Positions 1 to 4,334 of a stretch of 7,421 nt of DNA are shown piece by piece. The notes under the pieces are model-generated. The model worked only from the letters and a program-made list of their open reading frames with translations. It ran no database searches and had not been told where the DNA came from. The translations under genes were made by a program, and so were the position numbers. The DNA lies in contig PMJC01000242.1 in the NCBI GenBank assembly GCA_003157235.1, forward strand, positions 531 through 7,951. Reading direction: 5' to 3'. The DNA is from Methanosarcina sp. Lineage in GTDB: Archaea > Halobacteriota > Methanosarcinia > Methanosarcinales > Methanosarcinaceae. Each line of letters begins with the position of its first letter. Position 1 is the stretch's first letter.

Positions 1-12
1 AAAGGGGTTATC

Positions 13-411
13 ATGAAAGACTATGAAGTAAAAGTGCTGGACGAAAACGACCACATTTTTATTGAAACATTGAGGAATCTCGGGATGTCAAGAAATGTCG
101 CTACAACTATGGCATATCTCATGAATGTGAACGAAGCTTCATCCCGTGAAATTGAAATCAGTACTGGATTAAGGCAACCCGAAGTTAGTCTTGCGATGAG
201 GTTAATGCGTAACCAGTCCTGGGTCAGTGTGCGTTCAGAAAAGAAGCCGGGAAAAGGGAGACCGATTAAGATTTATGCTCTTGCGGCTCCGGTTGACGAG
301 ATCATAAGCTATTATGAGGATAAAATTTACAAAGAATCTCAGGCAACCATCTCAGCAATTAAGAAGCTGAAGGTAATGAGCAAACAGGTACCCCTAACTC
401 CCTCAAAGTAA
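13..411 (+). CDS. Small winged-helix transcriptional regulator (TrmB/ArsR-like, archaeal)
   Basis: This 132-residue protein looks like a DNA-binding regulator of the small archaeal winged-helix type. Residues 43-53 (SSREIEISTGL) fit the positioning helix of a helix-turn-helix and residues 54-70 (starting RQPEVSLAMR) fit the recognition helix. Residues 71-90 form a basic wing with KKPGKGRP followed by a beta strand (IKIYAL). Residues 93-125 are a charged helical tail that could serve dimerisation. There is no ligand-binding domain, signal peptide or membrane segment. The ATG is preceded by AGGGG about five bases upstream, a usable but not ideal Shine-Dalgarno. The promoter lies outside the window. 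The gene stands alone and converges on aIF1A across a 1.7-kb gap. The fold assignment is from motif pattern; the target genes are unknown. Related archaeal proteins are annotated only as predicted transcriptional regulators. Confidence 0.85.
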   Translation: MKDYEVKVLDENDHIFIETLRNLGMSRNVATTMAYLMNVNEASSREIEISTGLRQPEVSLAMRLMRNQSWVSVRSEKKPGKGRPIKIYALAAPVDEIISYYEDKIYKESQATISAIKKLKVMSKQVPLTPSK

Positions 412-431
412 AGACTTTCGAACAAGTTAGC

Positions 432-476
432 TCCATAATGGCTGAAAATTCTTTTCGGAGATTCGACCATTATGGA
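432..476 (+). terminator. Inverted repeat / probable stem-loop after the regulator gene
   Basis: TCCATAATGG (432-441) is matched perfectly by CCATTATGGA (467-476). After one mismatch the stem can extend with TGAA (443-446) against TTCG (462-465, one wobble). It begins 20 bases after the regulator stop codon and is followed by T-rich DNA (GTTTTTGTTT near 491-500). Position and tail suggest transcription termination or 3'-end protection. A remnant transposon end or a protein-binding palindrome is also possible. Confidence 0.45.
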
Positions 477-1100
477 ATAAATTTCTAGAATGTTTTTGTT
501 TATCCCTTTACTCTATAAAAGATTTCTTGTGAAATTTATTAGGGATTTGCATTTGAGATTTAGAGTTAATTTTGGCTTTTCTAATTTGATGGTGCAGCCT
601 TTAATATCTTTCCAATGATTTAGTTTTTAAATCCCTTTTCTGATGACATTTTTAACTACATCTTGATTTTCTATAAATTTCATATAATTAGCTTACTTTC
701 CTCAGATATATATAGATATATAATTAGTTTGTTCATTTGCCTAACAATAAAACATGGAAATTTAGATTAATCCTTAACCTACTGCTATATTAGGAAAATA
801 GATGGCTTTTTTGTGTACATATGCGGAAAGTGAGGACCAGGGTAAAATGTTATTACAGAAATATTATGTAACATATTTACATTAGTTAATATTATGTAGA
901 GGTTTAGAGAAATGTTTGATTTTTGTGACGAATTTACATACCAATTATATGCATATAACTAGATTTAGGAGTTTATCTAAATAGTATTCTAGCATAATTA
1001 ATATGATTATTTTTCTGTGAAAACGTGATCCTCAAGGATCAAGAATAATAGCAATTTTTTAAGATAAAATGTTGATATTCTGAAAAGGTACTGTATTTTT

Positions 1101-1119
1101 GTGAACTCAAAAAGTTCAC
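1101..1119. repeat. Perfect 7-bp inverted repeat, loop CAAAA
   Basis: GTGAACT (1101-1107) is the reverse complement of AGTTCAC (1113-1119). The half-site TGAACT/AGTTCA also occurs in the larger palindrome at 3179-3201, with different spacing (5 versus 9 bases). It could be an operator or a small RNA hairpin; nothing nearby identifies its role. Confidence 0.3.
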
Positions 1120-1887
1120 TAGGCCACCATTAGGGTTTGTTACGAAATAAATTAGGCAACACATTATTAGTTAGGAACAAAATCGATGGAGTTACATATG
1201 GAAATGGTAAAGTACAATGTAAAAATGTACCTAAGTTATCTTGGTGCTTCTTACTTAGTTGATTGATATTACTTCATAATAATCGAAATACAGTTCCCAG
1301 CTCTTTCTTTTCACACATTTTTGACGCTAGTGGAGCCAGCCTGTTGTATGAACATATGAACGTAGGCAAAAGCTTGTGGCGACAATGTCATATAAACATC
1401 AGGCATAGATTAGTGACGACGAAAGTTCTCTTTTACAGAAACAAGCTAGGAACAATATGAAATTCATTGAATAAATACAAAATTAGATTCTTCATTGGAT
1501 ACGTTTTCTGTAATAAAAAATATATATATATTTAGTTTTATACAAATTCATACAGTTGAACTAAAAATCGTAGCATTAAATATTTAGCTGTTAAAAAAGC
1601 AAATTTAAATCCATTATGTACTTGGGAAGGTAAAAAATGTAATATAGAATTATTTTCCGTAAAGGATCCCAATCTCAAATATAATTGACACCTTTCTGAA
1701 AGGTTCTGAGTGTGGATTATTTGCCTAAAGTAGGTTTACAAATGATGTGAAATAGATATGAACAATTAAACAAAAGCTGAGTCTGAATACAAATGTTTCT
1801 TAATGTTTATTCCAACATTTGTCCTCGAAAATATGGCAAGGTCCAGAATTGAAGAATCTAACTTGACCATTCAACAAAGAGATATTA

Positions 1888-1902
1888 CCCGCAAAAAGCG
1901 GG
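1888..1902. repeat. GC-rich hairpin CCCGC-AAAAA-GCGGG
   Basis: CCCGC (1888-1892) pairs with GCGGG (1898-1902) around an A5 loop, in otherwise AT-rich DNA. On the plus strand it is followed by A-rich rather than T-rich sequence, so it is not a classical terminator. It could be part of an unrecognised small RNA. Confidence 0.25.
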
Positions 1903-2096
1903 AAAAATCTGCTTAATAGCATGAAAATGCAAAAATTCTTTACGCTATATATTAATTATGAACGTATCAAACACTTAATGACGGGGTACCGGCTTTTGTT
2001 TGTAACTTCAATTTGCTGTTCTTAGGTTTATAGTCTTAATATTGCGATTATTCAAAACCGTTTATTAATTAAGGCTACAGGTTAATGAAGTGCTTG

Positions 2097-2105
2097 AAAA
2101 ACAAA
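2097..2105 (-). terminator. T-rich tract after aIF1A, probable archaeal terminator
   Basis: On the minus strand TTTGTTTTT lies about 20 bases beyond the aIF1A stop codon. Archaeal RNA polymerase commonly terminates at such oligo-T tracts without a strong hairpin. No stable stem is obvious here. Confidence 0.3.
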
Positions 2106-2124
2106 TGTCATCCTTTAAGATATT

Positions 2125-2475
2125 TTAATCAAGGTACCCTTTTCTTTCAAGCCATTCAATCTGGGGTCTTGTGTATTTCCAGGTAACGTCGGCTTTTGAG
2201 TTCTGAACTTCCCAAGGATTGGCTATGACAACATCGCCTTCGCGGATCCACATTCTTTTTTTCTTGGAACCCGGGATCCTGCCCATTCGGATAACTCCGT
2301 CCATGCATTGCAGTGTGACTCTTTTTGATCCAAGTAAACTTGCTACTGTTGCAAGGACTTCGTTTCTGTCTTTACGGGGAGTTCGCACCCTTGTTATTTC
2401 CGGTGTGTCTCCTGAGTTTACCGGCTTATTGAATCCTGCTTGTCTTTTTCTAATAGTACTCCTGTAATTAGCTAA
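2125..2475 (-). CDS. eif1A: Translation initiation factor aIF1A (eIF-1A), apparent TTA start
   Basis: aIF1A is the archaeal counterpart of eIF1A/IF1. It binds the small ribosomal subunit and helps place initiator tRNA at the start codon. The OB-fold core is clear: [20 protein letters not shown], then [20 protein letters not shown], then [15 protein letters not shown], ending ERKGYLD. The first standard start in frame is GTG at 2388, which would give only 87 residues, has no Shine-Dalgarno at proper distance, and would remove the N-terminus. The same frame continues upstream with [14 protein letters not shown] and ends about [10 protein letters not shown], the basic tail expected of the family. 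AGGAGGA at 2482-2488 lies 7 bases before TTA (2473-2475), where the initiator should be. Between the in-frame stop at 2530-2532 and 2388 there is no ATG, GTG or TTG. The full protein would be 116 residues, normal for the family. Identity is certain; the TTA start is inferred. The conservative alternative is 2125-2388. Confidence 0.85.
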   Translation of the reverse strand, partial: LANYRSTIRKRQAGFNKPVNSGDTPEITRVRTPRKDRNEVLATVASLLGSKRVTLQCMDGVIRMGRIPGSKKKRMWIREGDVVIANPWEVQNSKADVTWKYTRPQIEWLERKGYLD

Positions 2476-2481
2476 ATTAAT

Positions 2482-2488
2482 TCCTCCT
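2482..2488 (-). promoter_or_regulatory. Shine-Dalgarno of aIF1A that places the start at TTA 2473-2475
   Basis: Minus-strand AGGAGGA is a strong match to the archaeal anti-Shine-Dalgarno. The seven-base spacer from GGAGG ends directly at TTA. An in-frame ATT (2479-2481) is only one base from this site, too close to be the start. This site argues against initiation at the internal GTG at 2388, about 95 bases downstream. Confidence 0.6.
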
Positions 2489-2529
2489 ATAATGATTTTT
2501 ATATCAATAATTTCAAAGTTTATTTGTGT

Positions 2530-2583
2530 TTATTGGTTTTGATTCTCAATTCCAATTTGATTTCCTTCTCCAATTTGAGTCAT
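2530..2583 (-). CDS. Possible 17-codon upstream reading frame in the aIF1A leader
   Basis: On the minus strand an ATG at 2581-2583 opens 17 codons (MTQIGEGNQIGIENQNQ) ending in TAA at 2530-2532, in the same frame as aIF1A and 54 bases before its proposed start. The frame is built on an imperfect 18-base repeat (2560-2577 and 2542-2559, both beginning CAAATTGG), giving QIGEGN then QIGIEN. No clear Shine-Dalgarno precedes the ATG. It could be a leader peptide, or simply a repeat that happens to be open. Confidence 0.2.
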   Translation of the reverse strand: MTQIGEGNQIGIENQNQ

Positions 2584-2699
2584 CAAAGATATTTACTTCG
2601 CCATAACAGTTATAATTTAATTATTAAGTTATGTATTTAGCAGAACCAACTCTTGAAAAATGGAAAGAATAACAGATAAATAGTAATGAAAATGAATTA

Positions 2700-2734
2700 A
2701 GTGTTAATCAAAACTAAATTAAGGAATTAACACT
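2700..2734 (-). terminator. Stem-loop downstream of the zinc-protein gene
   Basis: AGTGTTAAT (2700-2708) and ATTAACACT (2726-2734) are perfect 9-base complements with a 17-base loop, 33 bases after the zinc-protein stop codon. On the minus strand the stem is followed by T-rich sequence (TAATTCATTTTCATTA). Direct copies of TTGAGTGTT occur between the stop codon and the stem. It is a likely 3'-end or terminator structure. Confidence 0.4.
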
Positions 2735-2767
2735 CAACACAGCTTAAACACTCAAATCAAATTATCC

Positions 2768-2977
2768 TTAGAATTTTCTGTGGTTAGGAAGACATTCTCT
2801 ACAGTAAACAGGCCGCCCTTCATTTGGTTTAAACGGAACTTCTGTCTCAACGCCACAATCAGAACATATCACTTTGGTCATTTCTCGAGGACCACTGCTA
2901 CCCCCTCTAAAACCACCACCATGACTGCCGCCTCTGCTGCCACCACGGAATGAATTCCCTCTGTCATTAAAAGCCAT
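2768..2977 (-). CDS. RGG-rich CxxC-x17-CxxC zinc-binding protein
   Basis: This 69-residue protein has two parts. Residues 6-30 are glycine-, arginine- and serine-rich, with repeated RGG/RGGS units (RGNSFRGGSRGGSHGGGFRG), like the RGG boxes of RNA-binding proteins. Residues 34-65 hold a zinc-binding knuckle pair: CSDC at 38-41 and CREC at 59-62, separated by exactly 17 residues, the signature of the CxxC-x17-CxxC family first catalogued in Methanosarcina. Between them is the basic-acidic stretch VPFKPNEGRPVY. ATG at 2975-2977 follows a strong GGAGGTGA six bases upstream. The protein is probably cytoplasmic and, by its composition, may bind RNA or DNA; that role is inference. It has its own promoter, giving a leader of about 115 bases with a hairpin touching the Shine-Dalgarno. 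The family's molecular role is not known to me. Confidence 0.85.
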   Translation of the reverse strand: MAFNDRGNSFRGGSRGGSHGGGFRGGSSGPREMTKVICSDCGVETEVPFKPNEGRPVYCRECLPNHRKF

Positions 2978-2983
2978 TTTGTT

Positions 2984-3001
2984 TCACCTCCGCTTTAGCG
3001 G
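2984..3001 (-). promoter_or_regulatory. Shine-Dalgarno with overlapping hairpin, zinc-protein gene
   Basis: On the minus strand CCGC (2998-3001), TAAA, GCGG (2990-2993) can form a four-pair GC stem. Its 3' arm includes the first two G residues at the start of GGAGGTGA (2984-2991). The stem could partly mask the ribosome site when folded. Short stems of this kind are weak at high temperature, so a temperature or protein switch is conceivable but unproven. Confidence 0.4.
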
Positions 3002-3027
3002 GTAATGATATAATAAAAATAAGATTG

Positions 3028-3042
3028 TATAAGATCCTTATA
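3028..3042 (-). repeat. Hairpin in the zinc-protein leader
   Basis: TATAAG (3028-3033) and CTTATA (3037-3042) are perfect complements around a three-base loop. The element lies about 50 to 65 bases upstream of the start codon, inside the predicted 5' untranslated region. It is AU-rich and weak. Confidence 0.3.
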
Positions 3043-3115
3043 AAAACAAAAAATTGGTTTTTAATAACAGATTATACGTCTCTTTATTTTCAACTACTCT
3101 TACATCGTATTTTAA

Positions 3116-3125
3116 TTATATAAAT
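3116..3125 (-). promoter_or_regulatory. TATA box (BoxA) of the zinc-protein gene
   Basis: Minus-strand ATTTATATAA, preceded by purine-containing GGAAG as a possible BRE, matches an archaeal BoxA. Transcription would start about 25 bases downstream near 3094, giving a 5' leader of about 115 bases. This is long for an archaeal gene and resembles the long leaders described for cold-responsive methanogen genes. Confidence 0.45.
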
Positions 3126-3178
3126 CTTCCCACGGAGACAGCTTTGCACCTAATGTACCATTTTTGCCCTATCAGATA

Positions 3179-3201
3179 TTGAACTTGAGGTGCAAGTTCA
3201 A
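3179..3201. repeat. Perfect 9-bp palindrome upstream of the zinc-protein promoter, possible operator
   Basis: TTGAACTTG (3179-3187) and CAAGTTCAA (3193-3201) are exact reverse complements around AGGTG. The palindrome lies about 55 bases upstream of the proposed TATA box, where an archaeal activator could bind. In addition TTGCACCT (3144-3151) is the exact complement of AGGTGCAA (3188-3195), so the right half can pair alternatively with a second arm nearer the promoter. Confidence 0.35.
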
Positions 3202-3337
3202 AAATAGCGTAGTTTTTGAGTTTTACACAGTTCTAAATTAGAATGATTTATGATAAAATATATTGGAAATGTGTGAAATATATATGGGTAAAAAGTTCGA
3301 GATGGAGTTTACTTTCATCTCAACAGCAGATAGATGT

Positions 3338-3508
3338 TTATCTTTGCCACCATATCCGCAAATTGGCAATGTTCCTTGTCATTTTTCGTAGCCTAGTACT
3401 CAGATCTTCCGCGCACAATGAGAGGATACAAAGTAGTTTAGCTATGGTGAATACACATCTTCCACGTTTTGAATTCACCTCCTTAATTACCTGCTCAGAG
3501 AGCCCTAA
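3338..3508 (-). pseudogene. Possible remnant coding frame, unrecognised
   Basis: A minus-strand frame of 56 codons, open from the stop at 3512-3514 to TAA at 3338-3340, has a more protein-like composition than its AT-rich surroundings. It begins LLGLSEQVIKEVNSKRG and ends with NLRIWWQR. It lacks ATG near its start; the earliest standard start is GTG at 3476-3478, which has no separate ribosome site (AAGGAGGTGA overlaps it). The plus strand is also open here (about 3243-3515), so strand is uncertain. It may be the decayed end of a regulator or transposase gene. I do not recognise a family. Confidence 0.2.
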
Positions 3509-3609
3509 AAGTTAAGCTATGTCTTAGTTGTAAATACAAATTGAACATATTAATTAAATTAAAAAAATAAAAAATTAAGAATAAAATATTTGAAATAAAT
3601 TAAAAATAA

Positions 3610-4052
3610 TAATTAAAATCGTCCCTCGATTGATCGTTGATAATCCGGGATATTCTTCATGGTACAGTTTTTCTGAATGGACCGGGTAATACTCTGTATT
3701 ACCATATTCCACGTGGATAGCCGAAATTTTTAGGTTTCATACATGCAATCTTACTAATCTATTTATATGAACCATCTGTAATCATTCTTAGTCTGCAACC
3801 TTATGTTTTATCCTCCAGGCTTTATCTGATTCAAATCCAAAACTTTTTGTGTTTGAGCTCTTAATGTATTGCAAGCAGCGTTTAATTACAAAAAGATTTC
3901 AATATTGTTATTCCCTCAAGACTTAAAAACACATTTTTAGCTAGTTCAACATTTCTCGCTGGTTGACGTTTGGATTTCCTTAACTTAATCACATAATCTT
4001 TCCTTCAAGTGATCTTCTTCTCCTTGAGTAAGTGATAAATTTGAAATGTGGT
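3610..4052 (-). pseudogene. Possible decayed gene with frameshifts and stops, unrecognised
   Basis: Read on the minus strand, protein-like segments follow one another in broken frames. From 4052 the frame reads QIYHLLKEKKIT, meets TGA at 4005-4007, then continues RKDYVIKLRKSKRQPARNVE and on to LSLEGITILKSF until TAA at 3882-3884. A second frame takes over near 3898 with IKRCLQYIKSSNTKSFGFES and WRIKHKVAD, then stops. The same second frame is open again at 3727-3600 (ISAIHVEYGNTEYYPVHSEK, YHEEYPGLSTINRG). The segment around 3620-3730 is visibly GC-richer than its flanks. This is what an old inactivated gene, perhaps a transposase, would look like. The family is not recognised, and chance open frames remain possible. 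Confidence 0.25.
3685..3703. repeat. Perfect 8-bp hairpin in the GC-richer island
   Basis: GGTAATAC (3685-3692) and GTATTACC (3696-3703) pair perfectly around TCT. The hairpin sits within the putative decayed frame, so it may be incidental to coding sequence or part of an element end. Confidence 0.3.
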
Positions 4053-4151
4053 TTATAAGATCCGTAAAAAGATTATATTCAAAATAATATATTAATTCAA
4101 TCAAAGACGTACAAAATTAAATACAAGTATTAAAATAAATAATATGGTAAA

Positions 4152-4239
4152 GAGAATTTCGGTAAACTCCAATTTTTGTCTGGTCGTTTATGAAGTTTAT
4201 ATAGGATATTTTTTGAAATTGGAGTCTATCGAAATTCTC
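4152..4239. repeat. 88-base element with 24-bp near-perfect terminal inverted repeats
   Basis: The left arm 4152-4175 (starting GAGAATTTCGGTAAACTCC) and right arm 4216-4239 (ending CGAAATTCTC) are complementary over 24 bases with two differences, both in the middle. They enclose a 40-base AT-rich loop. It lies about 95 bases beyond the PIN-ATPase stop codon. The length and symmetry suit a MITE-like element or a long RNA hairpin. No convincing target-site duplication is visible beyond a possible AAA on both sides. It may end the PIN-ATPase transcript. Confidence 0.6.
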
Positions 4240-4262
4240 AAATGAAAATAGAAAACTAACAG

Positions 4263-4320
4263 CATTAAAAGAATTAAAAAATAAGAATAAAGTAAGGATG
4301 TAAAAAGCTGGTTGAAAAAA
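4263..4320 (-). terminator. Oligo-T tracts after the PIN-ATPase gene
   Basis: On the minus strand T runs of five to six bases occur at 4315-4320, 4302-4306 and 4276-4281, starting 15 bases past the stop codon. Repeated oligo-T tracts are the usual archaeal intrinsic termination signal. Confidence 0.45.
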
Positions 4321-4334
4321 GGAAATTGAGAAAA

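Larger units (their letters stand above)
477..2092. other. Long AT-rich intergenic region without a convincing gene
   Basis: No frame here looks like a conserved protein. The stretch holds TA-rich tracts (704-722 and 1520-1531), a direct repeat AATATTATGTA (860-870 and 888-898), a perfect 14-base palindrome TTATATGCATATAA (945-958), and small hairpins at 1026-1041, 1101-1119, 1690-1704 and 1888-1902. A modestly GC-richer patch at about 1290-1410 is open on both strands for short distances and may be the remains of a gene or insertion element. Long spacers of this kind are common in Methanosarcina chromosomes. A small RNA gene cannot be excluded by eye. Confidence 0.6.
2476..2767. other. Leader of aIF1A and 3' region of the zinc-protein gene
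   Basis: This gap of about 290 bases contains the aIF1A leader. A minus-strand AT-rich candidate promoter lies near 2600-2625 (AATTAAATTATAAC); a second TATA-like sequence (GATATAAAAA near 2497-2506) would start transcription almost at the TTA and remove the Shine-Dalgarno, so it is less likely to serve this gene. A 17-codon minus-strand frame occupies 2530-2583. Close to the zinc-protein gene is an inverted repeat at 2700-2734. Confidence 0.5.
2978..4334. other. 1.36-kb gap between the PIN-ATPase and zinc-protein genes
   Basis: From right to left this AT-rich gap holds the T-rich 3' region of the PIN-ATPase gene (4263-4320), a long stem (4152-4239), the possible decayed frames (3610-4052 and 3338-3508), a palindrome (3179-3201) and the zinc-protein promoter and leader. 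Very AT-rich low-complexity DNA lies at 3530-3615 and 4080-4145. No intact gene, tRNA or rRNA is seen. Confidence 0.55.

Noticed and set aside
455..470. T-arm-like sequence (GGTCGAATCTCC on the minus strand)
   Set aside because: There is no five-pair T stem and no acceptor, D or anticodon arm around it; it is part of the inverted repeat at 432-476.
704..722. GATATA repeats as a repeat array
   Set aside because: Only two imperfect units in AT-rich DNA; low complexity. No CRISPR-like array occurs anywhere in the window.
1742..1780. C/D-box-like RNA: ATGATGT at 1742-1748 and CTGA at 1777-1780
   Set aside because: The C box deviates from RTGATGA, no internal D'/C' pair is clear and no terminal stem flanks the boxes, so it is not strong enough to call.
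2388..2388. GTG at 2386-2388 as the aIF1A start
   Set aside because: It would remove the conserved basic N-terminal tail and lacks a Shine-Dalgarno at proper distance; kept only as a conservative alternative.
2219..2467. 82-codon plus-strand open frame
   Set aside because: It is antisense to aIF1A, whose protein is clearly recognisable, and shows no family features.
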